A stretch of 64,000 nucleotides of DNA from Candidatus Coxiella mudrowiae (GCA_001077715.1 CP011126.1:496001-560000), one strand, 5' to 3'. Positions 30,481 through 40,815 are shown, counted from the first letter of the stretch. Translations and numbers: made by a program. Notes: generated by a model not told the origin, from the sequence alone.

Positions 30481-30568
30481 TCCTTGTTAATGAAATCCTC
30501 CTTGTTAATGAAATCCTCCTTGTTAATGAAATCCTCCTTGTTAATGAAATCCTCCTTGTTAATGAAAT
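30481..30568 (+). repeat. 18-bp tandem repeat, nearly five copies
   Basis: Unit TCCTTGTTAATGAAATCC, translated as SLLMKS. Because 18 is a multiple of three, the expansion stays in frame inside the MCE pseudogene. Confidence 0.97.
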
Positions 30569-30603
30569 TGAGTACCGCTTTAGAGGAAGTTACTAAAACG
30601 ATT

Positions 30604-30647
30604 AAAGAATTGAGTGACAATATAGAAAGAATTGAGTGACAATATAG
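30604..30647 (+). repeat. 22-bp exact tandem duplication causing a frameshift
   Basis: Unit AAAGAATTGAGTGACAATATAG appears twice without a gap. The length is not a multiple of three, so the copy shifts the MCE-protein frame into a stop directly after it. Confidence 0.95.
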
Positions 30648-31085
30648 AAAAAGTTTTTGATGAAAAAATCGCCGAGCAATTACTGCCAGTTTAGCCAATT
30701 TACAGAAAATAACGATGACATTGGCAGCTAATTCACAAAATATTAATTCAACCATGATCTCTATGAAAAAGTTTATGTCTAATAGTGCCAAATCCAGTGA
30801 ACAGTTACCATCGATAATGCACCAATTAAATAGCATTTTAGCCGGGATGAAATTAACCGCGTACCAATTTGAATAACAGGACGAAGTATGAAATTGACAG
30901 TGCGGGATGCTCAATACAACTATGCAAAACGTATCCACTCAAATGATGCCCAGTGTCCAACAATTACTTGATAAATTCAATGTAATGGTTGTTCATTTAC
31001 AACAATTAAGTAGGGATTTAGAACACAATCCATCAATTTTAGTTAGAGTTAAATATCCTTCTCCACCAGGTCCGGGAGAGAAATA

Positions 31086-31720
31086 ATGGGAATTTTTAAA
31101 ATGCATTTTATTTTATGCATTTTATTTTTTATTTACCCTTTCCTTTCCTTAGGTGCTTGCGGTCTTATAGCTGTTCCGCCAATATCCTAATTATCAACTT
31201 GAGGATTTGCATTCGATAAAAGTACCACCTGCTAAATCATTTGACTTTAGTTTCTACACCAATGGCTAGCTCCGGCTAGAAAACTTCAGGAATGATTTAT
31301 GGAATGATTTATATGCTGACTCCCTATCAATTGAGCTCTTATGCCATATGCCAGTAGTCAGTGGGTTGCGCCACCTTCTCAAATATCTTTATTTTTTTGA
31401 GTGTTGCGTCAAACGGAACATTTTTTTACAATAATTTCATTACCCTTTTTTTGTAGGGTTAACATTATTTTGACACTCTTTTATTGAAATTGCAACAAGA
31501 ATTTTTCTTTCCTAATTAGTCAGGTTCGGTTAACCGTTCAAGCTTCGTTAATTAAAAGTTCAAAAATAACCGAATTATGGCAAGTCAGATTTTAGAAGTT
31601 CTTATTCCGGCACCGAGTAATAACCCTTATGGAAGTGTTTGTCAGCTAATCGCGCGGGGCCGCTATTATTGGTCATCGCATTGCTTTATTTTGTGCTGCT
31701 CATGCGCGATAAATGCTGCG
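31086..31720 (+). pseudogene. Broken ABC-transport auxiliary lipoprotein (PqiC/ABC_trans_aux-like)
   Basis: It starts with a hydrophobic leader (MHFILCILFFIYPFLSLGACG, cysteine as in a lipobox). Across frames it reads STPMASSGYKTSGMIYMLTPYQLSSYA, SQWVAPPSQ, LRQTEHF.TIISLP, then IMASQILEVLIPAPSNNPYGSV and AAIIGHRIALFCAAHAR. This pattern belongs to the outer-membrane lipoprotein partner of PqiB/YebT/Mla-like MCE transporters. It completes a four-gene system (permease, ATPase, MCE protein, lipoprotein), all broken. Confidence 0.75.
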
Positions 31721-31734
31721 ATAAATGCTATTTA

Positions 31735-32167
31735 ATTATTTCTGATGGTGAATTGACAGTTCACTAGTGTTTGCTTGGGGAGACCGCAACTGTGATCTTG
31801 TAGGATGGTATTATATTCCCAGGTGGTGTTTTTTAAGTCTTCAATATTAATTCAATATTAAAAGGATAATAAACACTGGATAGTAAAACTACCCATTGAC
31901 CATCGCTTGCTTTATAGATGCAGGTAGATGCAGGCAATGCGCTTTTTGGCAGGAGAATATACAGCTCCTCCAAAATTTTTTGCTTCTAAAATTACGTTTA
32001 AAGGAGTGGGCTGATAAGATTTTCAAACGGGGGGGGAATTATTAGAAGTCCAATAGCTTTTGCTATTTTGCTGTAAATTGGTGGGGGCAAGTGGCTCCCC
32101 AAATCTGCCAAGCAAAACCGATTCCTAAAATGGTTATCCCAATCTTCCTGAGTAACGATTGACGCAT
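31735..32167 (-). pseudogene. Broken small exported protein
   Basis: The start at ATG 32167 gives a signal peptide (MRQSLLRKIGITILGIGFAW, cleavage near IWGATC). A cysteine follows, and after frameshifts LNVILEAKNFGGAVYSPAK, CIYKASDGQWVVLLSSVYYPF and PPGNIIPSYKITVAV. The layout (signal peptide, early Cys-Pro, later C.Y) recalls small secreted proteins of the DUF3757 type found in Legionellales, but I am not sure. Two short tandem duplications (12 bp at 31706-31729, 10 bp near 31919) lie in or next to it. Confidence 0.4.
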
Positions 32168-32276
32168 CGTCTCTTCTTTTTTACTTTCAATAGAGAACCT
32201 AAATAATTATAGCCAATCGGTGTATTATTAAATTATCCTTCCCGTTAGAAGGGAAGGTTCAAGCAAGGAATACTAA

Positions 32277-32713
32277 TGCCTAAAACTGAAATTGGCCTGT
32301 TCCACTTAAATTAAGAAAAGGCAGATAAGGCTAAGACTACTAAAGAATTAGATTTAGAAAAGTATATCTATGCCGCCGGTATTGTCCATAGCAAGGATTC
32401 TTTTTATGCGCGTCAGTTTAGCGCTTCTTAATTAAGAGGAAATGTGGAGCCATATGGAGCAATTAAGAAAAGGTGGCGTATTTGTTGCCACAGAAATGGA
32501 AAGTTTTATTATTTTTACCTTAGCCAGTTTGTACAGTTATCGCTTTTCAAAAGGCTTTCAAAAGCCAAGTGAGATTATTAAAGTAGGTTTGATACTCACT
32601 ATTATCCGTGGGATAAGACGCCCGTCCGTTCCAATAAGGAACTTATCGGAAAGGCTATTCAGCGTGCTCTAGATATTGGCATTCACAGCATTAAATTTCT
32701 ATTCGACTTAGAG
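32277..32713 (+). pseudogene. Broken nucleoside phosphorylase (PNP/UDP family), C-terminal part
   Basis: Pieces in two frames read EKYIYAAGIVHSKDSFYAR, SHMEQLRKGGVFVATEMESFI (the TEME substrate-binding motif), IFTLASLYSYRFSKG, and TPVRSNKELIGKAIQRALDIG. They correspond to the second half of uridine/purine nucleoside phosphorylases, which split nucleosides with phosphate. The N-terminal half, with the phosphate-binding glycines, is missing. Confidence 0.75.
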
Positions 32714-32769
32714 AACGAGAGTAAGTGGATAGGCACCTGCAAGCCTAAAGTCGACGTGACTGCGGTAAT

Positions 32770-33444
32770 CTAGTTCCCATCGAAGCTTTCCAACTGTCTG
32801 CCCTTTCCTTGGAAGCTATTTTTGGGATAGTAAGTAATAACAACATCACTTACTCGCTGTAATTTCTCCCCATTAGAGGAAAAATGAGATTGAGGATAAT
32901 AACTGAAGGTAATATCGGCCGATCCGACGGACTTTTCCTTCATTCCCTGAGATGCTGGGACAGTCGGATTGAAAACGGGGATTTATCGTGAGCGGCGAGG
33001 GCCCATTGTTGAAGGGAATTTTATTTCCGTAATATTTAAAGTTAAAGGCTAGGAAAAGGACAGTTAGCTGAAGAGCATGAATAATAACTGATGGGGACAC
33101 TCCTCCGACTTCTGCAATCTTTCCACTGTTTCCATTGAGGGCCGAAGAAGGGTAATACTTGATGTTAAGCCCATCCGTTGATGGCATGGCTTGTTTATGT
33201 CCGATGATTTGATTAAGTTGGTGGAGCGTTTCCATTTTGGCATCATTCGCTTTGACAGATTCCAAATAGCCATAAACACTAACATAGAAGGTCACTTTGC
33301 GGAGTTTTGATGAGCACGGCTTAAAGGAAGCCATAACCGTCCGTGACTTGGGTTATAATTGTTACCTTCGGCGAAGCCTAATAAGGGAATAAGCAAGGCT
33401 ATAATAAACTTAAAAGTGTTGGATTATAGGCTCTTTTGGCGCAT
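32770..33444 (-). pseudogene. Broken exported protein with repeated YYP motifs
   Basis: The leader (MRQKSL, stop, then FKFIIALLIPLLGFAEG) looks like a signal peptide interrupted by one stop. The body has VTFYVSVYGYLESVKANDAK and METLHQLNQIIGHKQAMPS, then a repeated pattern read across frames: NIKYYPSSALNGNSGKI, FNFKYYGNKIPFN, ITFSYYPQSHFSSNGEKL, VITYYPKNSFQGKGRQL. I do not recognise the family. Two or three frameshifts break it. It was probably a periplasmic or surface protein. Confidence 0.45.
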
Positions 33445-33584
33445 GTGAAACTCCGCTAGGATGTTCGATTTGGCTTATATAAAGTATAAATGCCAAAATC
33501 TAGCATTGGATTATTTTTGCCAAGGGGCTTGAGTGGCTATGGTATTTAGTGTTCAATATGCCCCCTTAACTATATGAAATTACT

Positions 33585-33670
33585 GCGAGAGTGGCGGAAT
33601 TGGTAGACGCGTTGGATTTAGGTTCCAGTAGGTAATCCCTGTGAGAGTTCGAGTCTCTCCTCTCGCACCA
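33585..33670 (+). tRNA. tRNA-Leu (anticodon TAG)
   Basis: Acceptor stem GCGAGAG pairs with CTCTCGC. Anticodon stem TTGGA/TCCAG encloses TTTAGGT (anticodon TAG). A long class II variable arm (TAGGTAATCCCTGT region) and T arm GAGTTCGAGTCTC follow. The 3' end ACCA is encoded. It stands alone upstream of tig on the same strand. Confidence 0.96.
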
Positions 33671-33785
33671 CTGAACCTCTCTTAAAATTGTCTGGTTGAG
33701 TAAGGCCTTGCTAAAAATCGACGAGACTTAGCTCCTCATAGTAGAATTTCAAGACAGGTTCGAGAAGAAAATAGGCAAAGGTTTT

Positions 33786-35102
33786 ATGTCATCAATAGAA
33801 AAGGTTGGGGGATTGAAACAGCGTTTGACGGTCACAGTCCCAGCCGAAGATATCGAGAAAGCTTATCAAAGCAGGCTTAAAAAGGTTACCCAAACGGCAA
33901 AATTGCCTAAATTTCGACCCGGAAAAGCGCCTCTTAAGAACGTGGAGCGGCGGCTTGGCAAGTCTATTCTCCAAGAGGTAGTGGGGGAGCTTGTTGTAGA
34001 TACTCTGAGGAGGGCTGTTGAAGAAAATCACTTACACATTGCTGGTAAGCCTAAAGTGGAGCTCGGACAAGTATTACGAGGACAGCCTCTTAAATATGTC
34101 GTTAATTATGAAATTTATCCCGAAATTACCCTCAATACGCTCGAAGGTGAAAAGATAGAACGGTTAAACATAAACGTGTCCGAAAAGGACGTGGCTAACA
34201 TGATTGAATCATTGCGTACTCAGTCCGCCGAATGGAAAGAAGCGGATCGAGCAGCAAAATCTGGAGACCGGGTTATCATCGATTTTGAGGGCACTCTTGA
34301 TGGTAAAGCCTTTGAAGGCAGAAGTGCTAAAGAGTTTCCATTAGAGCTGGGTTCCCATCGCATGATTCCTGGCTTTGAAGAAGGAATTGAAGGAATAAAG
34401 CCGGGCGAGACCAAAGCCATCGACGTCACTTTTCCGACGGAATACCCAAGCGAAAATCTGGCAGGTAAAGCAGCTACCTTTATGATAAAGCTGCATAAAG
34501 TGTTAGAGCCTGAACTTCCCACCTTCGATGATAAGTTCGTCGAAAAGCTCGGTATTAAAGAGGGGGGTGTAGAGGCGCTCCGAGCAAAGGTGAAGGAAAA
34601 TATCGAAAAAGAAGTTCACCGTTACGCTGAAAATAACTTGAAAATGACGGTCTTAGATAAATTGGTTGAGCGTAATCCCATTGAGGTACCCGAAGTGTTG
34701 GTTGAGGCAGAAATTGAGCACCTCCAAAATATGACTCGTCAACAAATTGCAAGCCAGATGGGCAAAACCGACGAAGCCAAAAAATTAGAACTGCCACGGG
34801 AGCCTTACCTTGAGCGAGCAAAAAAACGCGTGGTATTAGGTTTATTGCTTGGTGAAGTAATCAAACAACACGATATCCAGGCAGACTCTGCGCAAATCAG
34901 GTCACGGATTGAGGAAATAGCAGCTGCTTATCCCAAGCCCGAGGAAGTGGTTTCCTGGTATTATAATAAAAAGATGCTTGCCGAGGTCGAATCGGTTGTT
35001 CTCGAAGATCAAGCAGTAGCGGTGCTATTGAACCAGCTTGAAGTTGAAGAACGAGACGTAACTTATGAGGAAGCAGTCCAACAAGCACAACAAGGTGATT
35101 GA
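33786..35102 (+). CDS. tig: Trigger factor, ribosome-associated chaperone and prolyl isomerase
   Basis: An intact 438-residue protein. The N-terminal ribosome-binding domain carries FRPGKAP near residue 43, the conserved loop that docks on ribosomal protein L23. The central FKBP-like isomerase domain lies at about 160-245 ([39 protein letters not shown]). The C-terminal helical arms contain [13 protein letters not shown] and [12 protein letters not shown]. It binds nascent chains at the tunnel exit. It is the first gene of the usual tig-clpP-clpX-lon cluster. Its stop codon TGA overlaps the clpP start (ATGA). No sign of decay, in contrast to the 7 kb upstream. Confidence 0.97.
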   Translation: MSSIEKVGGLKQRLTVTVPAEDIEKAYQSRLKKVTQTAKLPKFRPGKAPLKNVERRLGKSILQEVVGELVVDTLRRAVEENHLHIAGKPKVELGQVLRGQPLKYVVNYEIYPEITLNTLEGEKIERLNINVSEKDVANMIESLRTQSAEWKEADRAAKSGDRVIIDFEGTLDGKAFEGRSAKEFPLELGSHRMIPGFEEGIEGIKPGETKAIDVTFPTEYPSENLAGKAATFMIKLHKVLEPELPTFDDKFVEKLGIKEGGVEALRAKVKENIEKEVHRYAENNLKMTVLDKLVERNPIEVPEVLVEAEIEHLQNMTRQQIASQMGKTDEAKKLELPREPYLERAKKRVVLGLLLGEVIKQHDIQADSAQIRSRIEEIAAAYPKPEEVVSWYYNKKMLAEVESVVLEDQAVAVLLNQLEVEERDVTYEEAVQQAQQGD

Positions 35103-35692
35103 TGATGAGTGTCTTAATTCCCATGGTGGTTGAGCAAACGTCGCGAGGCGAACGAGCTTATGATATCTATTCACGTCTTCTAAAGGAACGAATTATTTTT
35201 CTAATTGACCAGATTGAAGATCACATGGCCAATTTAGCCATCGCACAAATGCTTTTTTTAGAATCGGAAAATCCCTTTAAGGAAATCAATCTTTATATAA
35301 ATTCTCCTGGAGGTTCGGTGAGTTCAGCAATGGCAATTTATGACACCATGCAATTTGTAAAACCTGATGTACGTACTTTATGTTTTGGACAAGCCGCCAG
35401 TGCTGGTGCCTTGCTTCTTGCCTCAGGGGCTCATGGAAAAAGACAATGCTTGCCGAATTCTTTGGTGATGATTCACCAGGTATTAGGCGGATATCAAGGT
35501 CAAGGTACTGACATTCAAATTCATGCCAAACAAACCAAGCGAGTCAGTGACCAGCTGACGGAAATTTTGGCCAAACATACGGGAAAAAGTTTCGAGAAAA
35601 TTGAAAGAGACACGAACCGCGATTATTTCTTAACGCCGGAAGAGGCTTTGGAGTATGGCTTAATTGATTCGATAGTGACAGAACGACCCTAG
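35102..35692 (+). CDS. clpP: ATP-dependent Clp protease, proteolytic subunit
   Basis: A 196-residue serine protease that forms the two-ring chamber fed by ClpX or ClpA. The catalytic serine is in [11 protein letters not shown] near residue 98, the histidine in MIHQVLGG, and the aspartate in [10 protein letters not shown] chose ATG 35102, which overlaps the tig stop; the second ATG at 35105 is equally possible, and an upstream TTG is not needed. The N-terminus ([19 protein letters not shown]) is normal for the mature protein. Cotranscription with tig and clpX is likely. Confidence 0.97.
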   Translation: MMSVLIPMVVEQTSRGERAYDIYSRLLKERIIFLIDQIEDHMANLAIAQMLFLESENPFKEINLYINSPGGSVSSAMAIYDTMQFVKPDVRTLCFGQAASAGALLLASGAHGKRQCLPNSLVMIHQVLGGYQGQGTDIQIHAKQTKRVSDQLTEILAKHTGKSFEKIERDTNRDYFLTPEEALEYGLIDSIVTERP

Positions 35693-35747
35693 CATTGAAA
35701 TAAGTAATTTTGATCCCCATTTTCAGAAGAGGTAGTGAGGTAAGTAA

Positions 35748-37010
35748 ATGAGTGAAGAAAAACCACAAGTTTTATATTGTTCGTTCTGTGGCAAAAGTCA
35801 GCATCAAGTTCGCAAATTAATCGCAGGTCCCGCTGTTTTCGTATGTAACGAATGCGTAGATTTATGTAATGACATCATTCGTGAAGAAGAAATTGCTCAT
35901 GCTGTTGAGGTTCAGAAAAAACTTCCAACACCATCAGAAATTCATCGATTATTGGATGAATACGTCGTTGGTCAAGACTTCGCTAAGAAAGTATTAGCTG
36001 TTGCCGTGTACAATCATTACAAACGATTGAGTTCGCACACTAAAAAGGACGATGGTGTTGAAATTAACAAAAGTAATATTCTTTTGATTGGTCCAACTGG
36101 TTCCGGAAAAACTTTATTAGCGCAAACATTAGCTAAAATATTAAATGTTCCTTTTGCTATTGCAGATGCAACTACATTGACCGAAGCGGGATATGTGGGC
36201 GAGGACGTTGAAAATATTGTTCAAAAACTATTACAAAAATGCAATTACGATGTCGAAAAAGCAAAAACGGGGATTATTTATATTGACGAAATCGATAAAA
36301 TTGCTCGTAAAACAGATAGTCCCTCATTGACTCGCGATGTTTCGGGCGAAGGAGTGCAGCAAGCTTTATTGAAATTAATCGAAGGTACGGTTGCTTCTAT
36401 TCCTCCTCAAGGTGGCCGAAAACATCCGCAGCAAGAATATTTGCGAGTAGATACGTCCAACATTTTATTCATTTGCGGAGGAGCATTTGTTGATTTGCAT
36501 AAAATTATTCAGCATCGTACGGATAAAAGTGGTATTGGTTTTGCTGCGGAGGTACGTTCGAAAGACGATTCCACAAATACTTCAGAATTAATTAAGCAAA
36601 CGGAACCGGAGGATTTAATTAAATTTGGTTTAATTCCGGAATTTGTTGGACGGCTGCCTGTTATCGCCACTTTGGAAGAATTGAATGAAGATGCTTTAAT
36701 TCGTATTTTAACAGAACCGAAAAATGCGTTGGCTAAGCAGTATCATAAATTGTTTGAATTGGAGAGTGTGCAAATTGATTTTCGTAAAGATGCTTTGCGG
36801 CAAATTGCTAAGCGAGCGATTCAGCGAAAAACAGGGGCGCGTGGATTACGCTCCATTGTTGAACACACTCTACTGGATTTGATGTACGAGCTTCCAACCG
36901 TCGTTGGTTTGAAGAAAGTCGTAATCGATGGAGGTGTTATTAATCAAACTTCGCCGCCGTTATTTATTTGTGATAAAGAAAAAATTCCTCGTAAGGTGGC
37001 TCAAGAATAA
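35748..37010 (+). CDS. clpX: ATP-dependent Clp protease, ATP-binding unfoldase
   Basis: An intact 420-residue AAA+ unfoldase that recognises tagged proteins and threads them into ClpP. The N-terminal zinc-binding domain is complete (CSFCGKS, then CNECVDLC, residues about 11-40). Walker A GPTGSGKT is at about 114, Walker [12 protein letters not shown] near 180, and pore and sensor elements include AGYVGEDVE and [14 protein letters not shown]. The IGF loop that docks on ClpP is visible as [10 protein letters not shown]. It starts 55 bases after clpP and ends 13 bases before lon. Confidence 0.97.
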   Translation: MSEEKPQVLYCSFCGKSQHQVRKLIAGPAVFVCNECVDLCNDIIREEEIAHAVEVQKKLPTPSEIHRLLDEYVVGQDFAKKVLAVAVYNHYKRLSSHTKKDDGVEINKSNILLIGPTGSGKTLLAQTLAKILNVPFAIADATTLTEAGYVGEDVENIVQKLLQKCNYDVEKAKTGIIYIDEIDKIARKTDSPSLTRDVSGEGVQQALLKLIEGTVASIPPQGGRKHPQQEYLRVDTSNILFICGGAFVDLHKIIQHRTDKSGIGFAAEVRSKDDSTNTSELIKQTEPEDLIKFGLIPEFVGRLPVIATLEELNEDALIRILTEPKNALAKQYHKLFELESVQIDFRKDALRQIAKRAIQRKTGARGLRSIVEHTLLDLMYELPTVVGLKKVVIDGGVINQTSPPLFICDKEKIPRKVAQE

Positions 37011-37023
37011 TAAGGGATACGAC

Positions 37024-39477
37024 ATGGTAGAAGCAGCAGTCGAGAAATTGGAATTACCATTATTACCATTGCGTGATGTCGTGGTATTCCCCCATATGGT
37101 GATTCCTTTATTTGTGGGTCGGGCTGAATCGGTCAAAGCGTTGAAAATGGCCATGTCGCAGGATAAGCGGGTTTTTCTAGTCGCCCAAAAGGATGCTAAT
37201 AATGACTCGCCGGGGCAAAAAGATCTTTATGAAATAGGAACGATTGCTACTGTCTTGCAATTATTACAATTGCCGGATGGTACTGTTAAAGTGTTAGTGG
37301 AAGGCTCAGAGCGGACTAGACTCATTCATTTAGAAAAAAAAGAAAATTATCTACAGGTTGAAATTAAACTCTTACAAGAAGAAGGCACAGAAGGCGGCGA
37401 TAAAACGGAGCTGCAAGCGTTGGCTCGTGCCGTCCTTGATCAATTTGAGCAATTAGTAAAAATAAGTAAAAAAATTCCTCCGGAACTTTTGCCCTCTTTA
37501 GCAAGTATTGATGATCCTGGCCGTTTGGCTGACAGTATTGCAGCCCACATGACAATTAAATTAGATTCCCGTCAAAAGATTCTCGAAATTCTCTCTGTTA
37601 AAGAACGATTGGAAGTTTTACAAAAAGTTTTAGCTCAAGAATTGGATTTAGTTGAAGTTGAAAAACGAGTTCAAGGCCGAGTTCGGCAACAGGTGGAAAA
37701 AAGTCAGCGCCAGTATTACTTAAGTGAAAAAATAAAAGCCATTCAACAAGAGTTAGGTGAATTAGAAGAAGGTAGCCCTGTTGATGAGCAACACCAATTG
37801 CTCGAAAAGATTGAAAAAGCTGGGATGCCTTTAGAAGCTAGAGAAAAGGCAGTGGCTGAATTGAATAAATTAAAAATGATGCCGCCGATGTCGGCGGAAG
37901 CTACGGTTAGCCGCAATTATCTGGATTGGTTGCTTCAAGTTCCTTGGAAAAAGCGCACCAAAATCAGCAAAGATTTGAAGCTCGCCGAAGAAATTTTAGA
38001 AGCAGATCATTATGGATTAGAAGAAGTTAAACAACGAATTTTGGAATATTTAGCCGTACAACAGCGCGTGCGAAAATTAAAAGGCCCTATTTTATGCTTA
38101 GTTGGACCGCCTGGAGTAGGTAAAACTTCATTAGGACAATCAATCGCAAATGCGACAGGCCGTAAATTTGTTCGCATTTCCTTAGGAGGTATCCGAGATG
38201 AAGCTGAAATTCGTGGCCATCGTCGAACTTATATTGGCGCTCTTCCTGGAAAGATCATTCAAAAGATGGCAAAAGCTGGTGTTCGAAATCCATTATTCAT
38301 GCTAGATGAAGTAGATAAAATGGCATCGGATTTTAGAGGCGATCCTGCCGCTGCTCTTTTAGAAGTTCTGGATCCGGAACAAAACCACGCTTTTAGCGAC
38401 CATTATCTGGAAGTGGATTATGATCTTTTGGATGTTATGTTCATTGCCACAGCAAATTCTCTTAATATCCTCCCGCCATTGTTAGACAGGATGGAAGTCA
38501 TTCGACTAGCCGGCTATACAGAAGAAGAAAAGTTGAATATCGCTAAACGTTATTTAATTCCACGTCAGCTTGAGTTAACGGGATTAAAACGAAAAGAAAT
38601 GCTTATTTCTGATGGTGCGATTTATGAAATTATTCGGTATTACACGCGGGAAGCTGGGGTTCGAGGTCTGGAAAGAGAAATCGCAAAATTGTGTCGAAAA
38701 GTCGTTAAAGAAATTTTGACAGCGAAAGAAAAATTAAAACGAGCTAAAAAGGAAAAGCCCATCAAGCAGCGTCAAATAACCGTCCGCAATTTAGGAAAAT
38801 ATTTAGGTGTAAAACGTTATCGTTTTGGATTGGCTGAGGAAAAAGACCAAATTGGGCAAGTGACCGGTTTAGCTTGGACAGAATTTGGAGGAGAGCTTTT
38901 AACAATAGAAGCTCAAGTAATCCCTGGAAAAGGTAAATTCTTACATACCGGGCGCTTAGGAAATGTCATGCAAGAGTCAATTCACGCAGCCACTACGGTG
39001 GTACGGAGTCGCTCAACTGGATTGGGTGTTCCGGATGATTATTTCCAAGTGCATGATTTTCATATTCACGTTCCTGAGGGCGCCACACCAAAAGATGGCC
39101 CAAGTGCTGGTATTGGGATGTGCACCGCTCTAGTTTCAGCAATTACGCGAATTCCCGTACGATCTGATATTGCTATGACAGGTGAAATCACTTTGCGTGG
39201 TGAAGTACTTCCCATTGGAGGATTAAAAGAAAAATTGTTAGCTGCGCTCCGAGGTAATATAAAACATGTGATCATTCCTGAGGACAATAAACGAGATTTA
39301 AAGGAGATACCGGCCATCGTGACTCATGGTTTAAAAATCCACCCCGTAAAATGGATTGATCAAGTATTTGAATTAGCTCTGACTCATATCCCCGAAGTGG
39401 AAGCTCCTGTCAAAACTTCTCCGTTGAAAACATCAAGCAAAATCTGTAAGGAAGATCGACGGACTCAAACGCATTAA
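37024..39477 (+). CDS. lon: ATP-dependent protease Lon
   Basis: I chose ATG 37024 (MVEAAVEKLELPLLPLRDVVVFP), with AAGGGA upstream. An open frame extends back into clpX, but its extra 32 residues are clpX in another frame. The protein of 817 residues has the N-terminal substrate domain (VFPHMVIPLFVGR), a coiled coil near 190-290, an AAA+ domain with Walker A GPPGVGKTS near 360 and Walker B PLFMLDEVDKM, and a C-terminal serine/lysine protease domain with the catalytic serine in KDGPSAGIGM near 690. It degrades misfolded and regulatory proteins. The C-terminal tail after residue 795 is variable. Confidence 0.97.
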   Translation: MVEAAVEKLELPLLPLRDVVVFPHMVIPLFVGRAESVKALKMAMSQDKRVFLVAQKDANNDSPGQKDLYEIGTIATVLQLLQLPDGTVKVLVEGSERTRLIHLEKKENYLQVEIKLLQEEGTEGGDKTELQALARAVLDQFEQLVKISKKIPPELLPSLASIDDPGRLADSIAAHMTIKLDSRQKILEILSVKERLEVLQKVLAQELDLVEVEKRVQGRVRQQVEKSQRQYYLSEKIKAIQQELGELEEGSPVDEQHQLLEKIEKAGMPLEAREKAVAELNKLKMMPPMSAEATVSRNYLDWLLQVPWKKRTKISKDLKLAEEILEADHYGLEEVKQRILEYLAVQQRVRKLKGPILCLVGPPGVGKTSLGQSIANATGRKFVRISLGGIRDEAEIRGHRRTYIGALPGKIIQKMAKAGVRNPLFMLDEVDKMASDFRGDPAAALLEVLDPEQNHAFSDHYLEVDYDLLDVMFIATANSLNILPPLLDRMEVIRLAGYTEEEKLNIAKRYLIPRQLELTGLKRKEMLISDGAIYEIIRYYTREAGVRGLEREIAKLCRKVVKEILTAKEKLKRAKKEKPIKQRQITVRNLGKYLGVKRYRFGLAEEKDQIGQVTGLAWTEFGGELLTIEAQVIPGKGKFLHTGRLGNVMQESIHAATTVVRSRSTGLGVPDDYFQVHDFHIHVPEGATPKDGPSAGIGMCTALVSAITRIPVRSDIAMTGEITLRGEVLPIGGLKEKLLAALRGNIKHVIIPEDNKRDLKEIPAIVTHGLKIHPVKWIDQVFELALTHIPEVEAPVKTSPLKTSSKICKEDRRTQTH

Positions 39478-39492
39478 TTATTGTTTATTTTC

Positions 39493-40815
39493 ATGGCCAA
39501 CAATCAGGAAAAATTACAATTCGATATCTTGCGTCTTTTAGATCGTGCAAAAAAGCGAGTGGATCAAGTTGAAATTAGTGCAGGTATCGAAACGGGTTTT
39601 TCAGTAGATGTTCGTCTGGGGGCTGTAGAAACCGTCGAGCATCATCGTGAGAATTCTCTTGATATTACAATTTATCATCAACAACGTACAGGTAGTGCGA
39701 GCACTTCGGATTTATCTTTTGAAGCGATGGAAACTGCTTTTGATAAAGCTTGTACTATTGCCCAATTTACTCAGGAAGATCCCTATGCCGGATTAGCAGA
39801 CGTCGCGGACATGGCCTTGGATTATCCCAATTTGACGCTTTATCACCCCTGGCAAATTACCCCTAAAGAAGCTATTGAACTCGCCATAGAATGTGAAACC
39901 GTTGCGCGAAAATATGATCCTCGAATCAAAAATTCCGATGGCGCTACGGTGAATACGTATGATTCTTTTAGAATTTATGCGAATTCTCACGGATTTTTAG
40001 GTCACTATCCTTCGACCATTCATAGTATGAGTTGCAGTTTGGTTGCTGAACAAAACAACCAAATGCAGCGCGATCATGATTACACTTTGGCCCGTAGTTC
40101 CGATAAATTGTTGCCAATTAATCTTATTGCTCAACACGTAGCAGAAAAGACAATTCGTCGATTAGGAGCTAGAAAAATAACGACACGTCGCTGTCCTATT
40201 ATTTTTGATGCACCTGTGGCCAAAGGAATGTGGCGATCCTTAATTTCGGCTATTCAAGGCAGTAATTTATACCGTGACGCTTCTTTTTTATGTGGCCAAT
40301 TACATCAGCAGATCTTTCCTAAATTCATTACTATTTATCAGGAGCCGCATTTGCCCGGCGAAATTGGCAGCGCACCTTTTGATGAAAATGGCGTTAAAAC
40401 TCGAAAAATAAATTATGTAGAAAATGGAGTGTTAACTAATTATATTTTAGACGCATACTCGGCAAGAAAATTAGGAATGAAGACTACGGGAAACGCGGAA
40501 GGAGTTTTTAATTTATTTATAACCGCTGGTGATAAGGACTTAATCGATTTATTTAAAGAAATGCAAACAGGCTTGTTTGTTACGGACTTGATGGGCCAAG
40601 GTGTTAACTTATTAACGGGAAATTATTCGCGTGGGGCTTTTGGCTATTGGATTGAAAATGGTGAAATTCAATATCCCGTCGAAGAAATTACTATTTCGGG
40701 TAATTTGAAAGAAATGTTTAAACAAATCCAAGTGGCCGCTAACGATATCGATCCCCGTAGCAGCATCAAGACCGGATCAATCTTAATAGAGCAGATGACC
40801 GTCGCAGGGGAATGA
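39493..40815 (+). CDS. pmbA: TldE/PmbA metalloprotease-family protein
   Basis: The start is ATG 39493 (MANNQEKLQFDILRLLDRAKK). The 440-residue length is normal. The family pairs with TldD to degrade unfolded peptides and to mature small modified peptides such as microcin B17. TldE itself lacks the zinc-binding HExxxH motif and none is visible here. Typical features are RLGAVETVEHHRENSLDI, GAFGYWIENGEIQYPVEEITI and the C-terminal NDIDPRSSIKTGSILIEQM. It lies just after lon on the same strand. No tldD is seen in this window. Confidence 0.93.
   Translation: MANNQEKLQFDILRLLDRAKKRVDQVEISAGIETGFSVDVRLGAVETVEHHRENSLDITIYHQQRTGSASTSDLSFEAMETAFDKACTIAQFTQEDPYAGLADVADMALDYPNLTLYHPWQITPKEAIELAIECETVARKYDPRIKNSDGATVNTYDSFRIYANSHGFLGHYPSTIHSMSCSLVAEQNNQMQRDHDYTLARSSDKLLPINLIAQHVAEKTIRRLGARKITTRRCPIIFDAPVAKGMWRSLISAIQGSNLYRDASFLCGQLHQQIFPKFITIYQEPHLPGEIGSAPFDENGVKTRKINYVENGVLTNYILDAYSARKLGMKTTGNAEGVFNLFITAGDKDLIDLFKEMQTGLFVTDLMGQGVNLLTGNYSRGAFGYWIENGEIQYPVEEITISGNLKEMFKQIQVAANDIDPRSSIKTGSILIEQMTVAGE

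Larger units (their letters stand above)
30203..31086 (+). pseudogene. Broken MCE (MlaD-like) protein of the second Mla-like transporter
   Basis: It contains TPVRFNGVKMGYVQKIELN, the MCE-domain core (G..VG.V..I.L), then LSPQALLRHYRSEGIMRTDYVALKALTAT. A helical tail with LEEVTKTIKELSDNIER is broken by a 22-bp tandem duplication (30604-30647) that closes the frame; remnants continue to about 31070. The N-terminal membrane anchor is missing, probably deleted together with the end of the ATPase gene. An 18-bp repeat expands the loop before the helical tail. Confidence 0.8.

Noticed and set aside
30441-30938. 165-residue minus-strand open frame over the MCE pseudogene
   Set aside because: It is the antisense of the SLLMKS repeat and of the MCE remnant. 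It has no family likeness.
33064-33285. Separate 73-residue minus-strand protein
   Set aside because: It is another frame of the exported protein with YYP motifs. The two open frames overlap in the same broken gene.
36928-37023. Longer N-terminus for Lon overlapping clpX
   Set aside because: The extra residues are the clpX end read in another frame. A normal start with Shine-Dalgarno lies at 37024.
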